Source of the DNA: a virus
Direction: 5' to 3' (one strand)
Virus record (IMG/VR): IMGVR_UViG_3300000121_000010
Coordinates: 1 to 31,732 of that record
DNA: 31,732 bases
This document shows positions 1-6,375 of this stretch, in pieces. The first letter of the stretch is position 1, and each line of letters opens with the position of its first letter. Below the pieces are notes generated by a model. The model did no database searches. It saw only the letters and a list, made by a program, of their open reading frames with translations, and was not told the origin of the DNA. The position numbers were made by a program, and so were the translations under genes.

Positions 1-305
1 CCGATCTATACACTCGCTGCGCTCGCGCTGCCGCGATTGTAAACGTATGCAACCTCGTATTGAGTAAGCTCAGACCTAGCCCCTAAACCCTGGCCGGAAA
101 CTCGACACTAAAGACAAACTATAATCATTAATCCTTAAAATCAAAGGGGGACTGGGGTTTTTGAATTTCGTTTTCTTTTAAAAAATCATTTTTGTTTTTA
201 CTACATAGCCCTATACCTATAATTATGTAACAAAATTTTTTTTCGGCCTGTAGCTTTCTTACAATTTGGGTAATAATATATATTATAGTAATAAATTTTT
301 AATAA
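1..305. other. Non-coding leader region at left end of window
   Basis: No gene is visible on either strand in these 305 bases. The first 100 bases are clearly more GC-rich than the rest of the window (a run of CTCGCTGCGCTCGCGCTGCCGCG-like composition at 12-35), and the remainder is very AT-rich with T runs near 231-243. No tRNA cloverleaf, long inverted repeat or convincing terminator was found. The last 60 bases hold a promoter (separate entry). It could be the region between an upstream module and the fibre module, or a genome/contig end; the sequence does not decide. Confidence 0.6.
250..283 (+). promoter_or_regulatory. Putative phage promoter P1 (two-box class)
   Basis: GTAGCTTT at 250-257 is followed by GTAATAATATATAT at 270-283. 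The first base of the second box lies 20 bases from the first base of the first box, exactly as at 2437, 7848 and 19407. It ends 22 bases before the start codon at 306. The second box is the least conserved of the four full sites. Confidence 0.6.
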
Positions 306-590
306 ATGGCCTCAAAACAAAAATTATCGCCTGCGGCGAGGAAAAGAAAAGCCGCTAGAGACCTAGCTTTTGCTAAAACGCCGGCTCGTAGGGCTAAAAA
401 GGCTCATGCACAGCGCGAAAGACGCAAAGCGAAGAGTAGAGGAGTCAATGTTAAAGGTAAAGACTGGGACCACAAGGACGGAAGATGGGAAAGCGTTGCT
501 AGAAACAGAGCAAATGATGGCAAAGGTACTAAAAAAGAGGGTAAAAAAAGGTACAAGGTACCAAAACGCAAATATAAAAAGAAAAAATAA
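306..590 (+). CDS. Small Lys/Arg-rich basic protein
   Basis: This 94-aa protein is extremely basic, with Lys/Arg clusters at both ends (residues 10-45 and 75-94). A less basic centre around residues 48-75 contains KGKDWDHKDGRW and NRANDGKGTKKEGKKRY. I recognise this centre as resembling a short basic family widespread in marine phage genomes, but its function is not known to me. DNA binding or condensation inside the capsid is a plausible inference from charge alone. The start ATG is preceded by AATAA rather than a Shine-Dalgarno sequence. It is the first gene after promoter P1 and ends 5 bases before the fibre gene, so the two are probably co-transcribed. Confidence 0.8.
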   Translation: MASKQKLSPAARKRKAARDLAFAKTPARRAKKAHAQRERRKAKSRGVNVKGKDWDHKDGRWESVARNRANDGKGTKKEGKKRYKVPKRKYKKKK

Positions 591-595
591 AAATT

Positions 596-2047
596 ATGGC
601 TAGATTAATAAGTTATCCAATAATATCCACATTGTCTTCGGAGGACCTTGTTATTGTATCGGACTCGCTGGAGGCCAGTTATCCTACAAATAATGTTACT
701 TTAGGGGCCTTATCTAGCTTTTTTGATACAAACTCCTCTATGTGGACTCCTGTTGCAGGGGGTATAAACTATTCTGGCGGAAATGTGGGTATTGGGACTG
801 TAACTCCTGGTTTTATTTTAGACGTAAGAGGAAGTGAAGCCTTTATAGAAAACGTATTAACTGTGGGAGATGAACCTGATCCAGTTACAGACCCAACTCC
901 TAACGGAAGTAGGATACGTGTAATTGGCAATAGCAACACATCTGCAAACCCTGGGTTTATTGCAATAGACAAACACCCGAACGGAGGAGATACTAAGGGA
1001 GTGCTTTTCGCTGAGCGAGACTCAGTTATGATAGGGTCATTAACAAATGATCCTGTTCGCATAGTAGCAAACAATTCTGAGAAAATGACTATTTTAGCTA
1101 ACGGTCTTGTTGGCATTGGAACGAGTAACCCAGGAAACCAGTTTAATGTAATAGGTACAGGTAATATAGGGGGATCAGACCTTGCAAATTCTTATATATT
1201 AGCAGGTACTATAACTAAAGGTATAGGTATTGACCCTAATGAAATTGCTTCTAAAGGAGGAGTGTTACAAATCGGTACTTTAGATGATAAAGACGTAATC
1301 ATTAAGGCTAATGGTGCCGAAGCAATGCGAGTAGATAGTGACGGCAACGTAGGTATCGGTACGGCTAGTCCTGGAGCTAAGTTAGATGTTGATGCGGATG
1401 CGTTAATTAACGGCCTAACTATTGGAAAAGGCCCTGGTAATCTTTCACAAAACGTAGTTTTAGGTATTCAAGCATTAAGTAACAATACGACCGGAAATAC
1501 TAATACTGCAATTGGATCACAGGCACTTAGAAGCAGCACAACAGGGGGTAATAATGTAGGTGTTGGTAATAGTGCGTTATTTCAACTTCAAACATCGTCA
1601 TCCAACACGGCGGTTGGTAGCTTGGCTTTATATTATCTCCAAACCGGAGGAAATAATACAGCGATTGGGTGGGGAGCTGGAGGGGGTAGAGTGGGAGGCA
1701 CTAATGCAAGCTCTACAGGATCTGTATTTATAGGAAAATCTACAATCTCAAACGGTATAGGCGCGGTTAATGAAATTGTTATAGGTACAGACGCTATAAG
1801 CGCTGGTTCAAATACAGTAGTTCTAGGAAACGACCTTATAACAAGTACCCGATTAAAGGGAGATGTTATAGTGGCAAACGGCAACGTAGGTATCGGGACG
1901 ACTAGTCCTACTTCTAAATTAGAAGTTGACGGGGGTGATATTGAAGTGGATGACTCAGCTAGCGGATTAATATTAAGATCGCCTGATGGTACAAGATATA
2001 GAATAACAGTAGCAAATGGTGGCGGATTAGCAGTTACCTCGGTATAA
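596..2047 (+). CDS. Trimeric tail-fibre / adhesin-like structural protein
   Basis: This 483-aa protein is built from modules seen in phage fibres and Bacteroidota surface proteins. Four copies of a GIGTxxP motif followed by a short beta segment (LDV, FNV, LEV) lie near residues 61, 169, 250 and 429. Between the third and fourth copies, residues about 285-415 hold repeated N-T-A-I/V-G-x-x-A-L units, such as NTAIGSQAL and NTAVGSLAL, typical of the left-handed beta-roll of YadA-like heads. The C-terminus is short and lacks the SD catalytic dyad of intramolecular fibre chaperone (S74) domains, so no self-cleaving tail is apparent. The likely role is a trimeric receptor-binding or appendage fibre. 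A 30-base near-identical DNA repeat underlies copies three and four of the motif. Confidence 0.78.
   Translation: MARLISYPIISTLSSEDLVIVSDSLEASYPTNNVTLGALSSFFDTNSSMWTPVAGGINYSGGNVGIGTVTPGFILDVRGSEAFIENVLTVGDEPDPVTDPTPNGSRIRVIGNSNTSANPGFIAIDKHPNGGDTKGVLFAERDSVMIGSLTNDPVRIVANNSEKMTILANGLVGIGTSNPGNQFNVIGTGNIGGSDLANSYILAGTITKGIGIDPNEIASKGGVLQIGTLDDKDVIIKANGAEAMRVDSDGNVGIGTASPGAKLDVDADALINGLTIGKGPGNLSQNVVLGIQALSNNTTGNTNTAIGSQALRSSTTGGNNVGVGNSALFQLQTSSSNTAVGSLALYYLQTGGNNTAIGWGAGGGRVGGTNASSTGSVFIGKSTISNGIGAVNEIVIGTDAISAGSNTVVLGNDLITSTRLKGDVIVANGNVGIGTTSPTSKLEVDGGDIEVDDSASGLILRSPDGTRYRITVANGGGLAVTSV
1343..1372 (+). repeat. Intragenic direct repeat, copy 1 (fibre gene)
   Basis: Thirty bases starting GGCAACGTAGGTATCGG encode NVGIGTASP and match 1880-1909 at 28 of 30 positions in the same reading frame. 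The repeats flank the beta-roll segment of the fibre and could serve as homology for module exchange or deletion. Confidence 0.75.
1880..1909 (+). repeat. Intragenic direct repeat, copy 2 (fibre gene)
   Basis: Second copy of the 30-base repeat at 1343-1372 (two mismatches, same frame, encoding NVGIGTTSP). It lies 537 bases downstream, after the beta-roll repeats. Confidence 0.75.
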
Positions 2048-2066
2048 TTATAAAAAACAAAAACGA

Positions 2067-2423
2067 ATGATCACTTACGATTGGAATTGCAAAACAGTAG
2101 ATGCTTATGTAGAACAGGGCGGAAATGACGATGTTGTGTATAATGTACACTGGAGAGTTACGGGAACTACAGAACAAGAAGGAGGGAAGCAATACGCATA
2201 TACTAACATTGGTACCCAAACATTAGATATTAGCAAGATCACAGATTTTATACCATTTGACCAGGTAACAAACGAGCAGGTGGTAGCTTGGACACAAGCA
2301 GCCATGGGAGAAGAACAAGTTGCATTTATAGAAACCAATATAGCTAATGCAATTGAACTAGAAATAAATCCAGTTTCAGTTACACTTACGGTAGGTGAAC
2401 CCGTGCCCTCTGTAGAGGAATAA
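2067..2423 (+). CDS. Small conserved phage protein (DUF7936-like)
   Basis: This 118-aa acidic protein opens with MITYDWNCKTVDAY, contains VVYNVHWRVTG (about residues 24-34), then DFIPFDQVTNEQVVAWTQAA (about 59-78) and ends with NPVSVTLTVG. I recognise this pattern as a small family common in marine phages next to tail-fibre or structural genes (DUF7936 as I recall it). No enzymatic motif is visible. Its position just after the fibre suggests an accessory fibre or assembly function, but that is inference. The start is the first ATG after the fibre stop, in A-rich context. It is the last gene before promoter P2. Confidence 0.72.
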   Translation: MITYDWNCKTVDAYVEQGGNDDVVYNVHWRVTGTTEQEGGKQYAYTNIGTQTLDISKITDFIPFDQVTNEQVVAWTQAAMGEEQVAFIETNIANAIELEINPVSVTLTVGEPVPSVEE

Positions 2424-2436
2424 ATAAAAATTATTT

Positions 2437-2472
2437 GTAGCTTTTTAAATTTCCGTGTAATTATATAATAAA
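2437..2472 (+). promoter_or_regulatory. Putative phage promoter P2 (groEL)
   Basis: GTAGCTTT at 2437-2444 and GTAATTATATAATA at 2457-2470, with the same 20-base offset as the other sites. The stretch CGTGTAATTATATAATAAA at 2454-2472 is identical over 19 bases to 7865-7883. The ATG of groEL is at 2483, so the leader would be very short. Downstream of both identical copies lies a TTWAATCTAAT sequence just before the start codon. Confidence 0.75.
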
Positions 2473-2482
2473 ATTTAATCTA

Positions 2483-4021
2483 ATGAATCAAATAGTAAAA
2501 AAGTTTAGCTTTGGAAACAAAGGTAGAGAAAAAGTATTTAAGGGTATTGAAACCCTAACAGAAGCTGTAGCCTCAACACTAGGCGGCGGCGGGGAGTGTG
2601 TTATTTTTGAGGATGCGCAGGGCGTACCTGTAATAACGAAAGATGGAGTGACGGTAGCGGAGCTATCAGTGTTGTTGGATCCCGTAGAAAATATGGGTGC
2701 TTCTTTAGTTAAGCAAGCAGCTAGAAGAACAGTTGCTGAAGCAGGAGACGGAACTACAACATCCACAGTATTAGCACACGCAATATTAAAAGAATTCAAC
2801 AAGTCGAAAGATAAGTTTACTAGCAGGGAAAAACGCGATGCTATTAATAAGGTAGTTGAAAAAGTGCTAAAAAGTTTAGACAAGCAAGCAAAGCCTGTTA
2901 ACGGGGGTATGATTGATGAGGTAGCTACTATATCTACAAACAATGACGAAGAGTTAGGTAAACTAATTGCAGATGCATATAGGGCTGTAGATTTAACCGG
3001 GGTTGTTATGATGGAAACATCACAAGATGGCAATACAAGTATAGAAGTAGTTGAAGGTGTGCAATATGAAAAAGGATTTACTAACAACCATTTTGTAACT
3101 AACCCCTCCGCAAATACAGCGGAACTAGTTAACCCTAAGATACTACTTGTTGATTCGGCAGTGGATACAATTAGGCAAATACAAACTATACTAGAACATG
3201 TAATTAAGAATAACATACCTTTATTAATTGTGGGTGATGTTGATCCTAAGGTTGCGGCCGCTTTGGCAATGAACAAAAACAAGGGGTCTATAAAAGTTAA
3301 CATTGTTCCCGCACCAACTCACGGCGTAAATAGGAAAGAAATATTTGATGATTTAGCCTTACTAACCGGCGCTACTGTAATAAGTGAAAACCTAGGTGAT
3401 GATTTAGATTTAATTGATCTGTCTTGTTTAGGTACTTGCGTAAAAGCTGTATCAACATTTAGAGACACAGTATTTCAAATAGACGATGAACAATCCGAAG
3501 AAGTCCAGGCTATTATTACTAATATAAAAAAGCAACTACTTACGGAATCTATAGCAGGCAAGGTAATCAAGCTTGAAAAAAGATTAGCAATGCTTGCGGC
3601 GAAACTAGCAATAGTAAAAGTTGGTGGTAATTCTGATGTAGAATTAAATGAAAAGAAAGATAGGGTGGAGGATGCAATATGCGCTACTAAAGCAGCTATC
3701 AAGGAAGGTGTGGTTGCAGGTGGAGGTATCGCGTTGATTAACGCGGCCAATAGCATTAAAGCAAAAAATTCTGCGGAAGAGATGGTTTTAGAAGCGCTGT
3801 TCTCCCCATATAATACAATAATGAAAAACGCGGGTCTCGAGTTAAGAAGCATCGATAAAAAGAATTTTGGTGTTAATGTAGAAACTGGCAAAATGGTTAA
3901 TATGTTTACAGCAGGTATTATAGACCCTGTATTGGTTACAAAGTCGGCTTTAAAAAACGCCGCTTCAGTTGCTTCGACTATATTGTCAACTAACTGTGTT
4001 ATGTCTAATGTAAGAGAATAA
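2483..4021 (+). CDS. groEL: Phage GroEL-type chaperonin (Cpn60)
   Basis: This 512-aa protein is a full-length group I chaperonin, with equatorial, intermediate and apical domains in the usual order. Conserved elements are ITKDGVTVA (51-59), GDGTTT with the catalytic-site Asp89 (88-93), ISTNNDE, the apical stretch from about residue 185 to 370, RVEDA around 393-397 (equivalent to the hydrolytic Asp398 of E. coli), AGGG near 411-414, and IIDP near 481. Two deviations stand out: the nucleotide-binding TLGPKG loop reads TLGGGG (32-37), and the protein ends at VMSNVRE with no Gly-Gly-Met tail, accounting for most of its shortness against the usual ~545 aa. It should form an ATP-driven folding cage, probably for capsid or tail proteins. 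GroES follows one base later. Confidence 0.95.
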   Translation: MNQIVKKFSFGNKGREKVFKGIETLTEAVASTLGGGGECVIFEDAQGVPVITKDGVTVAELSVLLDPVENMGASLVKQAARRTVAEAGDGTTTSTVLAHAILKEFNKSKDKFTSREKRDAINKVVEKVLKSLDKQAKPVNGGMIDEVATISTNNDEELGKLIADAYRAVDLTGVVMMETSQDGNTSIEVVEGVQYEKGFTNNHFVTNPSANTAELVNPKILLVDSAVDTIRQIQTILEHVIKNNIPLLIVGDVDPKVAAALAMNKNKGSIKVNIVPAPTHGVNRKEIFDDLALLTGATVISENLGDDLDLIDLSCLGTCVKAVSTFRDTVFQIDDEQSEEVQAIITNIKKQLLTESIAGKVIKLEKRLAMLAAKLAIVKVGGNSDVELNEKKDRVEDAICATKAAIKEGVVAGGGIALINAANSIKAKNSAEEMVLEALFSPYNTIMKNAGLELRSIDKKNFGVNVETGKMVNMFTAGIIDPVLVTKSALKNAASVASTILSTNCVMSNVRE

Positions 4022-4022
4022 T

Positions 4023-4283
4023 ATGAAAGCAATAGGTAGAAACATAATAATAAAAAAGTTAAAAGAGGGTATAACTGAAACTAAAGGCGGTTTACTTTTA
4101 GCTGAAAGTCACAGGGAAGATATTCGATATGTAGAAGCTACAGTTGTATCAACAGGCAGCGAATGTGATGGCATTAAAAAAGACGATGTTATATATTACG
4201 ATAGGCATGCAGGACATAAAATCGAAATAGATCGCGAAACACTTCATGTTATAAAAACAGGTGATGTAGTATTTGTTTTATGA
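4023..4283 (+). CDS. groES: GroES-type co-chaperonin (Cpn10)
   Basis: This 86-aa protein has the GroES layout: N-terminal strand MKAIGRNIIIKKL, the mobile loop region EGITETKGGLLLAES (about 15-29), then VEATVVSTGSECDGIKKDDVIYYDRHAG and a C-terminal DVVFVL strand. The conserved Gly-Gly-hydrophobic element of the mobile loop that docks on GroEL is present. It is slightly shorter than the usual ~95 aa. It starts one base after the groEL stop and overlaps the next gene by four bases (ATGA), so the three are translationally linked. Confidence 0.9.
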   Translation: MKAIGRNIIIKKLKEGITETKGGLLLAESHREDIRYVEATVVSTGSECDGIKKDDVIYYDRHAGHKIEIDRETLHVIKTGDVVFVL

Positions 4284-4726
4284 GAAAGTTAACAGGAGCT
4301 GATTTAAAAGAAATAGGCCTGTTGAAGCATTATAGGATTATACGCAAATGGGCTTGCAAAACAAACGGTATAACTGACGCAGATTTAGAGCTATTAATAT
4401 ATTTTGACTGCTTAGATCAATTTAGAAAGCGAGACTTTGAAGACGGCAGTTTAACATACTCTTGGGACAACAGAAGATGGAACAGACTACTTAAAGAAGG
4501 CTGGATAGTTAAATGGCGAGGCTATAATGGATCTGATAAAACTTACAGCATATATAAAATAAGTTTTAGATGCAAATGCTTAATACAGCAAATGTACCGT
4601 ATAATGTTAGGGGAAGAGGATATACCTACTTCAACTAGACGCAACCCCTTAATGAAAAAAAATACATACAGCGCGAAAGTGTATTCCGCTGCATTCGATA
4701 AAATTAATAAAGACAAAACAAGATAA
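4280..4726 (+). CDS. Hypothetical protein, possible winged-helix DNA-binding protein
   Basis: This 148-aa basic protein shares an ATGA overlap with groES. Its middle region reads GITDADLELLIYFDCLDQF (about 30-48), followed by SWDNRRWNRLLKEGWIVKWR (about 61-80) and YSIYKISFRCKCLIQQMYRIMLGEEDIP. The helix - helix - basic turn - beta-wing rhythm resembles MarR-like winged helices, and I recognise similar proteins as common in marine phages without known function. A role as a late-gene regulator or packaging-associated DNA binder is possible. Placement in a chaperonin operon is notable. The winged-helix reading is inference; the coding status is secure from length, codon use and tight coupling. 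Confidence 0.8.
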   Translation: MRKLTGADLKEIGLLKHYRIIRKWACKTNGITDADLELLIYFDCLDQFRKRDFEDGSLTYSWDNRRWNRLLKEGWIVKWRGYNGSDKTYSIYKISFRCKCLIQQMYRIMLGEEDIPTSTRRNPLMKKNTYSAKVYSAAFDKINKDKTR

Positions 4727-4728
4727 TT

Positions 4729-5178
4729 ATGTTTGAAGCAATAGGAGGAAGTATTACCCCGTTTGGAAGAGGCCCGTCAAGCTCGCAATCTAGGCTGACA
4801 AACACTATGCAGGGAGCCCTAGATATCGCAGAAAGAATGCGCAATAACAATAACAATAGCAGAAGCCTAATAGGGGGTGGAAATAGTAGTGGGATCGCTA
4901 GCGTAACAGCGGATAATCAGGCGGGAGGCCTTGCGGCAAAATCAACTATACCTGGAGGACTAATAGGTCCAGGAGGATTTGCGGTAGCACCACCGGCACC
5001 AGCGGCAACAGCAGCACCTGAACTAGCACCTGAAACACCCTCTGGAGATCTGGGTGCAATGGCAGCTGCAGCAATCACGCCAGACCCTTACAATAACGCA
5101 ATAAGGACGCCTCAGCAGGACGCTGTAGGTCAAATACAAGGAAACGCATTTATGCGTGACAGATCTCTTTACATTTAA
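4729..5178 (+). CDS. Hypothetical low-complexity protein, probably structural
   Basis: This 149-aa protein has low sequence complexity: an Asn run (RNNNNNS, about 38-44), Gly-rich GGLIGPGGF and a Pro/Ala-rich linker APPAPAATAAPELAPETP (about 86-104). No catalytic motif, signal peptide or membrane segment is visible. The composition suggests a flexible minor virion or linker protein. The ATG follows AAGATAATT two bases after the preceding stop, so it belongs to the same transcript as the chaperonin genes. I do not recognise the family. Confidence 0.7.
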   Translation: MFEAIGGSITPFGRGPSSSQSRLTNTMQGALDIAERMRNNNNNSRSLIGGGNSSGIASVTADNQAGGLAAKSTIPGGLIGPGGFAVAPPAPAATAAPELAPETPSGDLGAMAAAAITPDPYNNAIRTPQQDAVGQIQGNAFMRDRSLYI

Positions 5179-5201
5179 AAACAACGTTAAAATATAAAAA
5201 T

Positions 5202-5426
5202 ATGGATCACAACGAAAAAATACACCACAACAACGGCTCTAGTACACCAATTCAGGGAGAATCAGCTTTATGGGATGGGCCATTGGATCAAAGAGGAAGG
5301 CCTCATAAACCAGGCAGCTCAACAGGGCCAAACGGAATGCAAGTGTTAAAATATCCGGTACCTTACGAATCTAAACCTATAACGGAGTGTGCTAAAAAAG
5401 GACGGTACCATGAGGATTACTACTAA
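5202..5426 (+). CDS. Hypothetical small hydrophilic protein
   Basis: This 74-aa protein is rich in Gly, Pro, His and Asn, with a central SALWDGPLDQRGRPHKPGSS segment. There is no recognisable domain, and it looks disordered. Its 3' end overlaps the endolysin gene by 17 bases if that gene starts at 5410. It lies between the low-complexity protein and the lysis enzyme on one transcript. Function unknown. Confidence 0.6.
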   Translation: MDHNEKIHHNNGSSTPIQGESALWDGPLDQRGRPHKPGSSTGPNGMQVLKYPVPYESKPITECAKKGRYHEDYY

Positions 5427-5793
5427 TTTTAAAAAATCAGAATTTGAATGCAAATGTGGTTGCGAGATGCCTATGGAAGTATTTTTTAATATCCAAAAGC
5501 TAGCTAACCAGTTACAGTACGTTCGTGATTTCTTAGAATTACCAATAACATTAACTAACGCATATCGGTGCCGAAGCCACAACAAAGAAGTGGGTGGAGT
5601 TTCTGACAGCCAACATATATTAGGTAAGGCGGCAGATTTGCAAGTTAAAGGATTAACTACAGCGGAATTATATAAAGCAGTAGATATTTTAGCGGAGTAT
5701 AACCACGTTCTTCAAGGAGGATTAGGTTTGTACAACACGTTTGTTCATTACGATATACGCGGCAATAAAACTAGGTGGGACAAAACAAATTAA
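5410..5793 (+). CDS. Peptidase M15-type endolysin (D-Ala-D-Ala/L-Ala-D-Glu peptidase fold)
   Basis: A 127-aa protein from the ATG at 5410 matches the Peptidase_M15_3 / VanY-like fold used by phage lysins. It opens with MRITTNFKKSEFECKCGC, the usual N-terminus of this group. The zinc-binding motif SQHILGKAAD supplies His69 and Asp76, and VHYDIRG supplies His113 with Asp115 beside it. It should cleave peptide bonds in peptidoglycan stems at lysis. No signal peptide is present, so it needs the holin (7442) for release. An upstream GTG at 5389 would add seven residues, but ATG at 5410 gives the family-typical start. The overlap with the preceding gene suggests coupling. Confidence 0.87.
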   Translation: MRITTNFKKSEFECKCGCEMPMEVFFNIQKLANQLQYVRDFLELPITLTNAYRCRSHNKEVGGVSDSQHILGKAADLQVKGLTTAELYKAVDILAEYNHVLQGGLGLYNTFVHYDIRGNKTRWDKTN

Positions 5794-5799
5794 TTAAGC

Positions 5800-6117
5800 A
5801 TGGCAGTAGCAAAGAAAAAAGCAGCCCCCAAAAAAAAAGGAAAAGCACCATCGCGAAAGAAATCTAAGGGCAATTACGCAGCAGTAAAAAAGGGGAAAGG
5901 TACAGGTAAAAAAGCAGGTGGCGGTATGACCGCTAAAGGTGTTGCAAAGTATCGTAAAGATAACCCGGGTAGTAAGCTAAAAACCGCTGTAACTAAATCT
6001 CCTTCCAAATTAAAGGCAGGTAGCAAAGATGCTAAAAGACGTAAAGCATTTTGCGCAAGATCTAAAAGCTGGAAATCAGAAAGAGGATTAGCCGCGCGAA
6101 GAAAATGGAATTGTTAA
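5800..6117 (+). CDS. Basic small protein, DUF6321-like
   Basis: This 105-aa protein has a Lys-rich N-terminal arm (AAPKKKGKAPSRKKSKG) and a conserved C-terminal domain: GMTAKGVAKYRKDNPGSKL, KLKAGSKDAKRRKAFCARSK and a terminal ARRKWNC. I recognise this domain as the one called DUF6321, frequent as a short stand-alone phage protein. The two Cys residues (in FCAR and the C-terminal WNC) are conserved in my memory of the family and could bind metal or form a disulfide. A nucleic-acid-associated virion role is inferred from charge. It starts six bases after the endolysin stop and ends one base before the next micro-ORF. Confidence 0.8.
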   Translation: MAVAKKKAAPKKKGKAPSRKKSKGNYAAVKKGKGTGKKAGGGMTAKGVAKYRKDNPGSKLKTAVTKSPSKLKAGSKDAKRRKAFCARSKSWKSERGLAARRKWNC

Positions 6118-6118
6118 T

Positions 6119-6256
6119 ATGAAAAGAAACAAACCAAATTGTGGGTGTCTTAGTAAATACATGAAAACGCCACAAACAGGAATTAAAGGATCTAGAGGTA
6201 GAAACGGGTGGGATGCAAAACCAGTATTTAGAATAACTAACCCAGGTAGACGATGA
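6119..6256 (+). CDS. Basic micro-protein, 45 aa
   Basis: Reading ATG at 6119 to TGA at 6256 gives 45 aa beginning MKRNKPNCGCLSKYMKTP and ending NPGRR. It begins one base after the preceding stop. It has a CxC motif and high Lys/Arg content like its neighbours, and its stop overlaps the next start (ATGA). The tight tiling on both sides is the main evidence that it is real. Function unknown. Confidence 0.6.
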   Translation: MKRNKPNCGCLSKYMKTPQTGIKGSRGRNGWDAKPVFRITNPGRR

Positions 6257-6360
6257 AAAATAAGAAGAAGACTACACCTTGTTGGAAAGGATACATAAAG
6301 CAAGGAACAAAGAAAAAAGGGAACAGAACAGTAAACAACTGCGTTAAAAACAAAAAATAA
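6253..6360 (+). CDS. Basic micro-protein, 35 aa, with C-W-K-G-Y ... N-C motif
   Basis: ATG at 6253 overlaps the stop of the previous gene (ATGA) and the frame closes with TAA at 6358-6360, giving 35 aa. The core is PCWKGYIKQGTKKKGNRTVNNC. A C-W-x-G-Y-x(3-4)-G-x-K-K-K ... N-C pattern recurs in my memory of marine phage proteins, sometimes at the C-terminus of larger structural proteins. The paired Cys residues 20 apart may hold a small fold. It sits 15 bases before the next basic gene. Function unknown, but coding is supported by the coupling and recognisable motif. Confidence 0.65.
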   Translation: MKNKKKTTPCWKGYIKQGTKKKGNRTVNNCVKNKK

Positions 6361-6375
6361 CAAATAAAAAATAAC

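Noticed and set aside
85-160. Possible terminator pairing AAACCC with GGGTTT in the left non-coding region
   Set aside because: Only six base pairs separated by more than 60 bases; not a convincing hairpin.
370-603. Second + strand open frame overlapping the basic protein at 306
   Set aside because: Frame shadow of a Lys/Arg-rich gene; the 306-590 frame has the conserved motif and the promoter-proximal start.
2488-3303. Long minus-strand open frame (271 aa) opposite groEL
   Set aside because: It lies wholly within a strongly supported groEL gene on the opposite strand; its translation is Ser/Thr/Pro-rich low complexity with no recognisable domain.
5389-5409. GTG start for the endolysin
   Set aside because: ATG at 5410 gives the family-typical MRITTNFKKSEF opening and less overlap with the preceding gene.
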